This document shows, piece after piece, positions 50,306 through 58,421 of a stretch of DNA of 64,000 nucleotides (positions are counted from its first letter, which is position 1; each line of letters opens with the position of its first letter). The notes beneath the pieces are model-generated. The model ran no database searches. It was not told the DNA's origin and worked only from the letters and a program-made list of their open reading frames with translations. The DNA is from Chloroflexota bacterium. Its GTDB lineage: Bacteria; Chloroflexota; Dehalococcoidia; Tepidiformales; Tepidiformaceae. Where the stretch lies: the NCBI GenBank assembly GCA_026705605.1, contig JAPPAK010000006.1, positions 310,001 through 374,000 on the forward strand, given 5' to 3'. Made by a program: the position numbers and the translations under genes.

Positions 50306-51340
50306 CTATCGCCCAGAGCCCGGTCCCACCAGCCCCCGCTGGTCCGCTTCCTCGATGATCTGGACCACGTTCGTGGCCGCTCCCTTGCGGATGCTGTCGG
50401 TCACCGCCCAGAGCGCGATCGCCCCCGGACACGAGCTGTCCGCGCGAATGCGCCCGACCAGCACGTCGTCGTTCCCGGCCGCGTCCACCGGCGTCGGGTA
50501 GCGCTCCCCGTCGGGCTCGTCCACGACGCGCACGCCCGGCATGGTCGCGATCGCCTCGCGCGCCTCCGCCGGGTCCACGGGCCGCTCGAACTCGGCCCAG
50601 ATCGCCATCGCGTGCCCGAAGAAGGTGGGAATGCGGACGCAGGTCGCGCTCACCGCCAGATCCGGCGCATCGAGGATCTTGCGCGTCTCGTTCGCCATCT
50701 TCGTCTCCTCCTTGGTGGAGGCGTCCTCGCGGAAGTCATCGACCTGGGGCACGGCGTTGAAGGCGATCTCGCGCTTCTGCGTCCCCGAGGGCTCGTGCCG
50801 GCCTGCGAGCGCGGCCGTCGTTTCCGTGCGCAGCCCTTCCACCCCCGCCCCGCCCGCGCCCGCCACCGCCTGGTACGTGCTCACCACGATGCGGCGCAGC
50901 GGGTTCTCGCGATGGATCGGGTAGAGCGCCATCACCATCGGCGTCGTCGTGCAGTTCGGCTGGCTCACGATGCCGTTGTGCCAGCTCAGCGCGTCGGCGT
51001 TCACCTCGGGGATGACGAGCGGCACCTCGGGGTCCATGCGAAACGCGCTCGAGTCGTCGATGACGAGCGCTCCGCGGTCGCGCGCGAGGGGGGCGTACTG
51101 CCGGGAGGCCTCGCCCGAGGCCGAGAGGAACACGACGTCGTCGTCGCCCGCGAAGGACTCCGGCGAGGTCTCCTCGATCGTGATCGTCGAGCCCCGGAAC
51201 TCGACCGTCGAACCGGCCGAGCGCTTCGTCGCGAGCAGCCGCAGGCGCCCGACTGGCGTCTCGCGCTCGTCGAGGATCTTGAGGAATTCGCGGCCCACGA
51301 TTCCCGCGCCGCCGACCACCGTGATCGCGTAGGGATTCAT
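50306..51340 (-). CDS. asd: Aspartate-semialdehyde dehydrogenase
   Basis: About 344 residues. The N-terminal NADP-binding loop is ITVVGGAGIVGREFLKIL, the catalytic cysteine is in SQPNCTTTPMVMAL, and YQAVAGAGGAGVEGL with CVRIPTFFGHAMAIWAEF complete the family signature. It reduces aspartyl phosphate to aspartate semialdehyde, the branch point to lysine/diaminopimelate, methionine and threonine. Two ATG codons (51349, 51340) lie close together; the inner one fits the usual short N terminus. thrB lies elsewhere in the window. Confidence 0.94.
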   Translation of the reverse strand: MNPYAITVVGGAGIVGREFLKILDERETPVGRLRLLATKRSAGSTVEFRGSTITIEETSPESFAGDDDVVFLSASGEASRQYAPLARDRGALVIDDSSAFRMDPEVPLVIPEVNADALSWHNGIVSQPNCTTTPMVMALYPIHRENPLRRIVVSTYQAVAGAGGAGVEGLRTETTAALAGRHEPSGTQKREIAFNAVPQVDDFREDASTKEETKMANETRKILDAPDLAVSATCVRIPTFFGHAMAIWAEFERPVDPAEAREAIATMPGVRVVDEPDGERYPTPVDAAGNDDVLVGRIRADSSCPGAIALWAVTDSIRKGAATNVVQIIEEADQRGLVGPGSGR

Positions 51341-51424
51341 GGTTGGCATGGTAGCGCACGGTCCCGTACCGACCTACGCCGGTAGGCGCGCTGCAAGGCG
51401 AAGGGAATCGGGTGTTCGGGCGCG

Positions 51425-51709
51425 CTAGTCGACGGCGGCGGGCTCGGTCGGCTGTGGTTCCAGTTCGACCGCCGGCTCGACCGCGGGAGGCTCAAGCGCC
51501 TTTGGCTTGGGCTCCATGTGCTCCAGCCCGGCGATGCTGAATCCCAGGTCACCCAGCTCGCAGAGGAAGCTGCAGTAGGTGAGGCGCAGGGAACTGGTCG
51601 ACTTGGAAGGCACGTAGCGAAGATCGCAGCGCACGCAGAGCAGCATCTCCTCGCTATCCGGGCCAAAGACCGGGGTCGGCAGGGAGTCGGGGCCAGATGT
51701 ATCAGCCAT
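51425..51709 (-). CDS. Small zinc-ribbon-like protein with proline-rich tail
   Basis: About 94 residues. A CVRCDLRYV pair (CxxC) and a second cysteine pair in LTYCSFLCELGD could bind one zinc ion. The last 35 residues are a Pro/Glu repeat tail (EPPAVEPAVELEPQPTEPAAV) that is likely disordered. No family is recognised. It lies upstream of asd on the same strand. Confidence 0.6.
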   Translation of the reverse strand: MADTSGPDSLPTPVFGPDSEEMLLCVRCDLRYVPSKSTSSLRLTYCSFLCELGDLGFSIAGLEHMEPKPKALEPPAVEPAVELEPQPTEPAAVD

Positions 51710-51848
51710 CGCACTCACCACTCTAACGCTTCGCGGACCGACCGCAAGCAAACGCTACTCGATCTAAACGGATTCTTGAAGCGGCCCGCCGAGGCTGGTA
51801 GCCTCGTAAGGCTACAGCCATCCACGCAGCAAGCCTTGGAGGGAGGCG

Positions 51849-52781
51849 ATGCAGCGACCGCAGTTTCTTTCCCGCCCCACCAAGCGGCCTCTCCCCTGGT
51901 ATCTGGATGTGCGCCGGCTCGGCATCGCATCCGTGGAGATGTTCGGCACGGTTGGGGCTCTCTTTATCTACTTCTTCATTCGAGGCGGCCGGCCCGACGA
52001 CATCGAGGCCTCGCTCAGCCGTGGGCTTCAGATCATCGATATCGAGAAGCGCCTGGGAGTCTTCACGGAACTGCACTGGCAGGAGTTCTTCCTCCCCTAC
52101 GAGCTCCTGATGGACATCGCCAACCAGGTGTACGCGTGGGGGCACTACCCCGTGCTCGCCGCCATCGGCACCTGGCTTGCCATCAAGAACCCCTCCCGCT
52201 TCCGCTTCGTACGCAACGTCATGCTGCTATCGGGTGTTGTCGGGATCATTTCCTACTGGCTGCTGCCCACCGCCCCGCCCCGCCTCATCCACCTCTCCGG
52301 CATCGACTTCGGCTTCGTCGATACCGTTCACGGCAGCGCCGATGTGGTCTACCTCCAGCCAGCCCCCTTCGTGAACGACTTCGCCGCCCTCCCGAGCTTC
52401 CACTTCGGCTGGATCGCGCTCGCCTCCGCGGCTATCTGGGTGAACACGAACAACCCCTTCCTGCGCGCTTTTGCCGTCGCCCTCTCCGTCGTGATGTGGT
52501 GGGCCATCGTCGTGACGGGGAACCACTTCTTCTTCGACATGATCGCCGGTGGAGTGGTCGTCGCCGTCTGCTGGATTGCCGTCGCCTACCTCGACCGCAT
52601 CGGGGTGAGCAGGCGGCTAACCGACCTGCTCTTCGCCGCCGTCCGGCGCCTGCGCTCCTACCTTGGCGCCTTCCTGCACCACCAGGTCATTGAGCGCCTG
52701 CGCCCCCACCTTGCTCCACGCCTGCGCGCGCCTCGCGTCGACGAGTGGCGGCGCTCGCGCGGCAAGGACGCGGTAGCGTAG
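51849..52781 (+). CDS. PAP2 superfamily integral membrane phosphatase/transferase
   Basis: A 310-residue protein with about six membrane helices. The PAP2 catalytic pieces are LPSFHFGWIALA (motif 2, PSxH) and VVTGNHFFFDMIAGG (motif 3, HxxxD). The layout fits the PAP2_3/Aur1-like branch, which includes inositol-phosphoryl transferases and lipid phosphatases. It likely acts on a phospholipid or polyprenyl phosphate at the membrane. The C-terminal tail is basic. The substrate is not known. Confidence 0.88.
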   Translation: MQRPQFLSRPTKRPLPWYLDVRRLGIASVEMFGTVGALFIYFFIRGGRPDDIEASLSRGLQIIDIEKRLGVFTELHWQEFFLPYELLMDIANQVYAWGHYPVLAAIGTWLAIKNPSRFRFVRNVMLLSGVVGIISYWLLPTAPPRLIHLSGIDFGFVDTVHGSADVVYLQPAPFVNDFAALPSFHFGWIALASAAIWVNTNNPFLRAFAVALSVVMWWAIVVTGNHFFFDMIAGGVVVAVCWIAVAYLDRIGVSRRLTDLLFAAVRRLRSYLGAFLHHQVIERLRPHLAPRLRAPRVDEWRRSRGKDAVA

Positions 52782-52791
52782 CCTCGCGCCC

Positions 52792-53613
52792 GTGCCCGAG
52801 CTTGATCGCGGAACCTGGACCCTCGGCTACGATGTCGCCGGCGCTGCGGCCGCCCCCGCCGCCCTCCTCCTCCACGACATCCCCGATGACCGCCGCGTCT
52901 GGCGCGCGCTCGCGACGGACATGGTCGAGGTGTTCCGCACGATCGCGCCCGACCTCCGCGGCTTCGGCGAGAGCGGCCAGCCCTCTGCCCCCGCCTCACC
53001 CCCGGCCATGCGCGACTACGCCGCCGACCTCGCGGCCCTGCTCGACGCCGAGAGCGTGAGCGCCTGCGCCGTCATCGGCGCGGGCTTCGGCGCGGAGGTG
53101 GCGCTTGAGCTGGCCCTCGCCGCCCCCGATCGCGTCGACCTCATCGTGCTCAACGGCGCCCTCCCCGCCGCCGACCACCCCACCTACGACGAGGCCCTCC
53201 GGGCCTGCGAGGCCGAGCGCGTCGAGCACGGCCGTCTCGCGGGCCGGTTCGGCACGGGACGTGTGGGCGCCGGTGCGGCCATGCCCCTCACGGGCGCCTA
53301 CCTGCGCGCCTCCGCCCGCGAACGCTACCGGCAAACGGATGCCGACGCTTTCGCCGCCGCGCACGCCGCCCGCGCTGACCGCGACGACCTGCTGGGACGC
53401 CTCGCCGCCCTCCCCGTGCCCGCCCTGGTGGTCGCGGGCGAGGAGGACCCGCTGCTGCCGGCAGCGCGGCTCCTCGCCGAGACGCTTCCGAACGGGCGTC
53501 TCGAGGTCCTCCAGGGCTGCGGGAGGGGCGCGCCCTTCGTCGCTCCGCGCGCCTTCGAGGGGGCGCTGGGCGCCTTCCTCGGCGACGTTCGCGCGGCCGG
53601 AGCGCACCCCTAG
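52792..53613 (+). CDS. Alpha/beta-hydrolase-like protein with degenerate active site
   Basis: A 273-residue protein of the alpha/beta hydrolase fold: ALLLHDIPDDRRVWRAL, IAPDLRGFGESGQP, and VVAGEEDPLLPAARLL (acid loop). The elbow reads VIGAGFGAEVALELA, with Gly98 in place of Ser. The usual C-terminal histidine motif GxGH is GCGRGAPFVAP, with Arg. Two of three triad residues are thus missing and classical hydrolysis is unlikely. It starts with GTG 10 bp after the PAP2 gene. Confidence 0.84.
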   Translation: MPELDRGTWTLGYDVAGAAAAPAALLLHDIPDDRRVWRALATDMVEVFRTIAPDLRGFGESGQPSAPASPPAMRDYAADLAALLDAESVSACAVIGAGFGAEVALELALAAPDRVDLIVLNGALPAADHPTYDEALRACEAERVEHGRLAGRFGTGRVGAGAAMPLTGAYLRASARERYRQTDADAFAAAHAARADRDDLLGRLAALPVPALVVAGEEDPLLPAARLLAETLPNGRLEVLQGCGRGAPFVAPRAFEGALGAFLGDVRAAGAHP

Positions 53614-53627
53614 GCGGGCATGCCCGC
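53614..53627. repeat. Perfect 14-bp palindrome within a longer hairpin
   Basis: GCGGGCATGCCCGC is self-complementary. It is flanked by ACCCCT and AGGGGT arms, with the hydrolase stop codon in the left half. It could act as a terminator or as a protein site. A TATACT at 53642-53647 follows and may be a -10 element for the next small gene. Confidence 0.45.
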
Positions 53628-53687
53628 AGGGGTCGGGCTGCTATACTCGCACTCGCTCCCTATGACTCACCAAGGGGTTGCCAACGC

Positions 53688-53798
53688 ATGAAGCGCATTC
53701 TCGCCCTCCTCGTTCTCCTCGCCGTCGCCGCCTCTGTGGTGGTTGTGATGCGCCGCAGCGCTGGCGTCGACGACTTTCTTGATGAGGACCTCGACTAG
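53688..53798 (+). CDS. 36-residue membrane microprotein
   Basis: A short gene MKRILALLVLLAVAASVVVVMRR... with one hydrophobic helix (residues 4-20), a basic turn, and an acidic tail ending FLDEDLD. It stops at TAG and is in frame with the ketosynthase-like gene directly after it. The upstream region holds a possible -10 (TATACT) and a weak AAGGGG ribosome-binding site. It may be a real microprotein, or a remnant N-terminal leader of the next gene. Confidence 0.5.
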   Translation: MKRILALLVLLAVAASVVVVMRRSAGVDDFLDEDLD

Positions 53799-54980
53799 CT
53801 GAGCGACGCGCCGGAGTTCCCAACCGAGCCCCTGCCGGGCCCCACCGCCGCCCCCGTCATCACGGGCTACGGCGCCGTGACGGCGCATGGCAGCGGTGTC
53901 GAGCCGATGTGGGCGGCGCTGGCCGAAGGCTGGTCGCCCGCCACTGACTGGTCCCCCGACGACGGTCCCGAGACCTTCCGCGCCGGCCCCATCCCCGACG
54001 ACTACCGCCCCCACCCCCGCATCCCCCGCAACCTCGTGCACTTCCTCGACCGTGGCTCAATGGTCGGCCTCGATGCCGCCCTCCAGGCGGTCCAAGCCGC
54101 CGGGCTGACCGCCGGCATCGCCGATTCGCGCCGCTTTGCGGTGGCGGATGGCCTTGCCTTCCGCGCACCCGGCCAGGCGACGCTGTTCGTCCCGTACGGA
54201 CAGCTTGTGGCGCGAACGCTGGGCGTTCGCGGCGCTGTCGTTGGGCTCGCCGGGGCGGAGGCGAGTGGCCTTGCCGCGGTCGCTGAAGCAGCAGCGATCG
54301 TCGCCCGCGGAGAGGCCGACGTCGTCGTCGCGGGGGCGGCGCAGGCGCTACAGCAGCCCGTACTCGCGCACCTCTCCCAGCAGGGCCTGATTGCTCCCGG
54401 TGATGCCCATCCCCTCGACGCCCATCCCGATGGCTGCGTCCCCGCCGAGGGCGCCGCCTACGTCGTCGTCGAGGCCGAGACGCACGCCCGTGAGCGGGAT
54501 GCGACCGTGCACGCCCGCATCGCCGCCGCCACCCGCACCTTCGATCCCCTCGCCGAACCGCTCGATCCCAGCGACCCCGCCGAGGCCGGACGCGCCATGC
54601 AGGCCGTGTTGGGCGCCGCCGGCTACCTCCAGAACCAGGTCGATCACGTCGCCTCGTGCGCGGACGGCCGCCCCAACCGCGACGCTTCCGACGCCGTCGG
54701 GCTCACGCGCACCTTTGGGCGGCACGTCTACTACGCGAGCGTGACCGCCCCCGCCGGGGCGCTCGGCCAGACCCTCGCCGCCAGCGGCCCCCTGGCCCTC
54801 ACCTACGCGCTGGAGGCGATGCGTCGCCAGCGGGTCGCGCCCGCCGCCGGTTTCCGCGAGCCCCCCGAACGCTCCGACCTGAGCGTCGTCCGCGAGACCC
54901 GCGAGGAACGCCTCGACTGCGTGCTGGTCACGAGCCTCGGGCTCGGCGGCTCGAACGCGAGCGTGCTCCTCCAGCGCTAG
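53799..54980 (+). CDS. Beta-ketoacyl synthase-like protein without catalytic residues
   Basis: About 393 residues with the thiolase/ketosynthase fold: PVITGYGAVTAHGSGVEPMW at the N terminus and VTSLGLGGSNASVLLQR at the C terminus. The active-site Cys segment (usually DTACSS) reads GLAGAEAS, and the His of HGTGT is missing (ASCADGRPNRD). The second His region (SNIGHT-like) reads TAPAGALGQ. It is thus like a chain-length-factor subunit or a scaffold. The first GTG in frame (53877) would remove the first strand. A CTG at 53799, right after the upstream TAG, is proposed as the start. Confidence 0.8.
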   Translation: MSDAPEFPTEPLPGPTAAPVITGYGAVTAHGSGVEPMWAALAEGWSPATDWSPDDGPETFRAGPIPDDYRPHPRIPRNLVHFLDRGSMVGLDAALQAVQAAGLTAGIADSRRFAVADGLAFRAPGQATLFVPYGQLVARTLGVRGAVVGLAGAEASGLAAVAEAAAIVARGEADVVVAGAAQALQQPVLAHLSQQGLIAPGDAHPLDAHPDGCVPAEGAAYVVVEAETHARERDATVHARIAAATRTFDPLAEPLDPSDPAEAGRAMQAVLGAAGYLQNQVDHVASCADGRPNRDASDAVGLTRTFGRHVYYASVTAPAGALGQTLAASGPLALTYALEAMRRQRVAPAAGFREPPERSDLSVVRETREERLDCVLVTSLGLGGSNASVLLQR

Positions 54981-54987
54981 ACATGCC

Positions 54988-55470
54988 GTGACAACGATCC
55001 TGACCCTGGTGGCTTCCATCGTTGCCGCAGTTGCCGCCGTGGTAGTGACGACGATCACGGTGTGGAACACGACCACGATGGCCGGTTGGCGGCTCCGCCG
55101 CTTTGCCAAGAGGCAAGATCGCCACCGGCAAGAGCAGAAGGAGCAATGGATACAGGGGATGGGGACCAATCCGGTCCTCAGAGAGCTCGAGTCCCGCTTC
55201 GATGAGTTGGTTGCAGCTCAAGAGGCGCGAGAAGCATCTCCTTCGCTAAGGAAACTCTGGGCGGCAGCCTTCGACCTCACAAGCCGCACCCCTGTTGAGC
55301 AGCCCCTGGGATTCGGGAGCCTGGTGATCCTCAATCGAGACAATGCCTTGATGGTCCGAAGCGGCGGGACTTCTCTTCTCTACTGGCGGCACTTGGACTT
55401 TCACAGGCGCGCTGTGGTGATGACATCAACGCTGAGGGCTGCCGACAGGCCCGCAACGATCATCAAGTAG
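54988..55470 (+). CDS. Membrane-anchored protein of unknown function, paralog of the gene at 57927
   Basis: A 160-residue protein: one N-terminal membrane helix (residues 3-25), a WNTTTMAGWRLRRFAKRQ basic helix, then a soluble domain with LESRFDELVAAQEA, PSLRKLWAAAFDLTS and PVEQPLGFGSLVIL. The same pieces in the same order occur in the protein at 57927-58397. The family is unknown to me. The start is GTG, 7 bp after the ketosynthase-like gene; an ATG five bases before it leads to an immediate stop. Confidence 0.68.
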   Translation: MTTILTLVASIVAAVAAVVVTTITVWNTTTMAGWRLRRFAKRQDRHRQEQKEQWIQGMGTNPVLRELESRFDELVAAQEAREASPSLRKLWAAAFDLTSRTPVEQPLGFGSLVILNRDNALMVRSGGTSLLYWRHLDFHRRAVVMTSTLRAADRPATIIK

Positions 55471-55521
55471 AGCAGCGATAGCGACCGCGTTTCCTTCCGC
55501 GTTTCCCGCCCCGCCGGTAGC

Positions 55522-56154
55522 ATGCGGTCGGTGGAGATCAGCTGGCTGGGACGCACCTGCTTTCGCCTTCGCGGCCGCGAGGGCGCTGTCCTCACCGACC
55601 CCGTCGCCCCCTCGACCGGCTACAGCCTCGGGCGCACGACCGCCGAGATCGTCACCCTCAGCCGTAACCAGGACCCCGAGATCAGCAACCACGACGGGGT
55701 TAGCGGCGACCCGCGCGTGTTCCAGGCCCCGGGCGAATACGAGGTGCGCGGCATCCTCGTGACGGGCATCCCCATCGCCCGCGAGGACGGCCGCACGATG
55801 GCCTTCCTCTACGAGATCGACGGCGTCAACATCGTCCACCTCGGCCTCCCCGACGCCCCGCCCGACGCCACCATCCTCGAGCGCTTCGAGAACGTCGATG
55901 TCCTCCTCATGCCCGTTGGCGGCGGCGGTTCGTTGGCCGCCTCCGTCGCGGCCGACCTGATGCAGCGCATCGACCCCAACATCGTCATCCCGATGAACTA
56001 TCGCACCGACCTCGACAGCGCCCACCTCGACCCCATCGACCGCTTCCTCAGCGAGGCCGGCGCCACTCCTGAACCCCGCCCCCGCCTGAGCGTGACGCGC
56101 GCATCCATCCCCAGCGAGCTTACGGTCGAAGTCCTGAAGCCCCGCGGCAGCTAG
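55522..56154 (+). CDS. MBL-fold protein with altered metal site
   Basis: A 210-residue metallo-beta-lactamase-fold protein of the UlaG/YhfI-like kind, starting EISWLGRTCFRLRGREGAVLTDPVAPSTGYSLGR. Other family parts are FQAPGEYEVRGILVTGI and VDVLLMPVGGGGS. The metal motif, normally SHxHxDH, reads SRNQDPEISN. The following HLGDxGH site reads HLGLPDAPPD, and the MHY site reads MNYRTD. Most metal ligands are gone, so hydrolase activity is doubtful. Confidence 0.82.
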   Translation: MRSVEISWLGRTCFRLRGREGAVLTDPVAPSTGYSLGRTTAEIVTLSRNQDPEISNHDGVSGDPRVFQAPGEYEVRGILVTGIPIAREDGRTMAFLYEIDGVNIVHLGLPDAPPDATILERFENVDVLLMPVGGGGSLAASVAADLMQRIDPNIVIPMNYRTDLDSAHLDPIDRFLSEAGATPEPRPRLSVTRASIPSELTVEVLKPRGS

Positions 56155-56163
56155 CCGCCACCC

Positions 56164-57729
56164 CTACCGGTCCGCGACGAGCGCGCCGTACGCCTCGGGC
56201 ACGCGATCGCGCAGGGCGTGTGTTCCCGGCGCCATGTCCTTCCAGCGCGCCTGCGAGCGGTTGACCTGCGCCGCCATCGCCATGTCCGTGCCCGCCGGCA
56301 CGGCCGTCAACGGCGCACCCGTCGGCGACGTGATGACGCCGCCCTCGTGCCAGGCCGCGGCCGTGTAGACACGGTTCTCGTCGCTGCGGGCGCGAGCGAT
56401 GCGCTCGTTCATCGGGTGGTCGCCGAAGGTCGGCCAGGCGATCACATCCGCCCCCTCCAGCGCGAGACAGCGCGCCACCTCGGGCGCCAGCCCCTCGTCC
56501 CCGCACACCAGCCCCACGTTCCCCGCCTCCGTGCGCGTCACCGGCGCCGTCGACTCGCCCAGGTCGATGCCCCGTCCGTGCGTGGCCCGGTGCTCGACCG
56601 TCTCGTCCGGCGTTACCAGTACTGCCGCCTGCTCCATCGTGCAGCCGTTCGTCGCGACCGCGAAGGCGACCGCTCCACCGTTCGCCCGTACTGCCTTCTC
56701 TATCGAGGGCAGGACGCCCTGCCACCCCTCGTTCCCCACCTCGCCCCCGAAGACGGTCAGGTCGCAGTCCTGCTCGCGCAGCGCCTCGTACCGCGAGATC
56801 ACCGTGCCCGTGTCGAACAGCTCGCCCGAGCCCGGCACGACCGCGATGCGCCGGTTCTCGTCGGCGGGAACCATCGGCTCCTCCAGTAGCGCCCTCGCCG
56901 GAGCGCGCTCCCACGGCTCTGTCAGGCGCCCGTACAGGCTCGGCCGGCGCGGAACGGCCGCCACCGACGCCTCCGCCGGATCGATCGTGTAGGTGACGAC
57001 CTGGTCGCCCGTGCTCGGCGCCGCCACCCGCGTCTTCCCCTCCGGGTCGATGACGCACGAGCGCCCCGCATAGATGAGCGTGTTGCCCTCCGGCCCCCAC
57101 TTGTCCGCCGCCGCCACCCAGGCCCCGTTCTCGAAGGCGCGCGCCGGCATCAGGTACTCGCACTGCGTGGTGCTCAGCTGCTCGACACTGCTCGCCCACG
57201 ACACCCACGCCGTCAGGTCGAGAATGACCTCCGCCCCGTTCACCGCCAGCGAACGCGCGATCTCGGGCTGCCGCCCGTCTGCGCAGATGAGCACCCCGAA
57301 TCGAGCGAACCCGGCGTCGAACACGGGAAACGCGTCGCCCCGCCGGAACCAGAAGTTATCGAAGTGCCAGAGGAAGCCCTTGTCGTACCGCCCCACCATC
57401 TCGCCGTTGGGGTCGAAGATGACGCCGCTGTTCGTGAGCGAGCCATCCTCGTGCGGGACGGCCATGCCCGCCGCCAGCCAGTAGCCGTAGCGGCGCGCCT
57501 TCTCCGCGAAGAGTGCGGTCACCTCGGCGAAGGGCCGCACCCCCGGCCGGGCGTACGGATCGGAGTCGCGCACGTAGTAGGCGGGGTACGCGCACTCGGG
57601 CAGCGCCACGAGCTGAGCGCCCGCCTCGCCCGCCTCATCGAGGGCGCGCAGCAGCCCCTGGAGGTTCTCCTCGGCGTCCTCGAGGGCATGGGCCCGGACC
57701 TGGCAGCAGGCCACGACAAACGGTTCCAA
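56164..57729 (-). CDS. Tandem nitrilase-superfamily protein (carbon-nitrogen hydrolase)
   Basis: About 521 residues with two nitrilase-like domains. The first (residues 1-285) has the full catalytic set: Glu45 in LPECAYP, Lys117 in GRYDKGFLW, Cys149 in VLICADGRQPE. The second (about 300-515) is degenerate but keeps FGGEVGNEGW, VGLVCGDEGLAPEVARCLALEGADVIAWP and ENRVYTAAAWHEGG. The TTG start at 57729 is chosen because AGGAGG ends five bases before it; a GTG at 57759 has no such site. It likely hydrolyses an amide or nitrile with domain 1. The second domain may be structural or regulatory. Confidence 0.86.
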   Translation of the reverse strand: MEPFVVACCQVRAHALEDAEENLQGLLRALDEAGEAGAQLVALPECAYPAYYVRDSDPYARPGVRPFAEVTALFAEKARRYGYWLAAGMAVPHEDGSLTNSGVIFDPNGEMVGRYDKGFLWHFDNFWFRRGDAFPVFDAGFARFGVLICADGRQPEIARSLAVNGAEVILDLTAWVSWASSVEQLSTTQCEYLMPARAFENGAWVAAADKWGPEGNTLIYAGRSCVIDPEGKTRVAAPSTGDQVVTYTIDPAEASVAAVPRRPSLYGRLTEPWERAPARALLEEPMVPADENRRIAVVPGSGELFDTGTVISRYEALREQDCDLTVFGGEVGNEGWQGVLPSIEKAVRANGGAVAFAVATNGCTMEQAAVLVTPDETVEHRATHGRGIDLGESTAPVTRTEAGNVGLVCGDEGLAPEVARCLALEGADVIAWPTFGDHPMNERIARARSDENRVYTAAAWHEGGVITSPTGAPLTAVPAGTDMAMAAQVNRSQARWKDMAPGTHALRDRVPEAYGALVADR

Positions 57730-57785
57730 AGGCGCCTCCTGCCCCCGTTTCGCGCGCACTCGGGGACGTTGCTAGACTCGATCTC

Positions 57786-57873
57786 GGAGAGGTGTCCGAG
57801 TGGCTTATGGTACCGTTCTCGAAAAGCGGTGTGCAGCAATGCACCGGGAGTTCGAATCTCCCCCTCTCCGCCA
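57786..57873 (+). tRNA. tRNA-Ser (anticodon CGA)
   Basis: The acceptor arms GGAGAGG and CCTCTCC pair fully, followed by discriminator G and an encoded CCA. The T-arm is GGGAG-TTCGAAT-CTCCC, the anticodon loop CTCGAAA gives CGA (reads UCG), and the variable arm is long, as expected for serine. It lies between the divergent nitrilase gene and the gene at 57927. Confidence 0.96.
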
Positions 57874-57926
57874 GCCAGCCTGATTTCCAGTGGACCATGT
57901 TGCAAGAATGGACTGCCTGGTAGTGC

Positions 57927-58397
57927 ATGACGGGCTTTGAGATCGCCACTCTGGCGGCTGCTGTCGTCGCTGCCGCGGCAGCCGTCTGGAACACCGGGTT
58001 GCCCACGCGCCTCCGGAATCACCTGCGTCAGCGGCGCGCGCTCCATCGGGAGCGCAAGAAGCAAGAAGAACGTATGCGACTGTTCGCCGCTGAGTCAGAC
58101 CTCCAAGAGATGGAGGACCGGTTCGATGAGCTGTTTGACGCCCACCGAGCCAAGGACGTTCCGCCGGAACTCGTGGGACTCTGGCGCCGTGTCTACCGGC
58201 TCGCCTCAGCGGCTCCGGTCAGACATCCCTTCAGGTTTGGCACTCTGAAGATTCAAGTGGTGCAGCCCCACATGAGGATCGACAAGGGCGATCGCTATGT
58301 GGCCGATGTCGAGTGGATGGACTTGTCCAGACTACCTGTCCTACCTCCACAGCTAATCGGTGGTCCGATGGAGGCTGTGGTGGTAGTCAAGGAGTAG
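57927..58397 (+). CDS. Membrane-anchored protein of unknown function, paralog of the gene at 54988
   Basis: A 156-residue protein with a membrane helix (residues 5-22), the VWNTGLPTRLRNHLRQRR basic helix, and a soluble part with MEDRFDELFDAHRAK, PPELVGLWRRVYRLASA and PVRHPFRFGTLKIQV. It aligns piece by piece with the protein at 54988. Lower GC codon use than its neighbours and its position after a tRNA gene hint at acquisition, though this is inference. Function unknown. Confidence 0.7.
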   Translation: MTGFEIATLAAAVVAAAAAVWNTGLPTRLRNHLRQRRALHRERKKQEERMRLFAAESDLQEMEDRFDELFDAHRAKDVPPELVGLWRRVYRLASAAPVRHPFRFGTLKIQVVQPHMRIDKGDRYVADVEWMDLSRLPVLPPQLIGGPMEAVVVVKE

Positions 58398-58421
58398 GTA
58401 ACAACTCGGCGTACTCCTGGC

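Noticed and set aside
57786..58397. tRNA-Ser as an integration site for a mobile element
   Set aside because: No integrase and no repeated tRNA 3' end were found downstream; only the unknown membrane protein follows.
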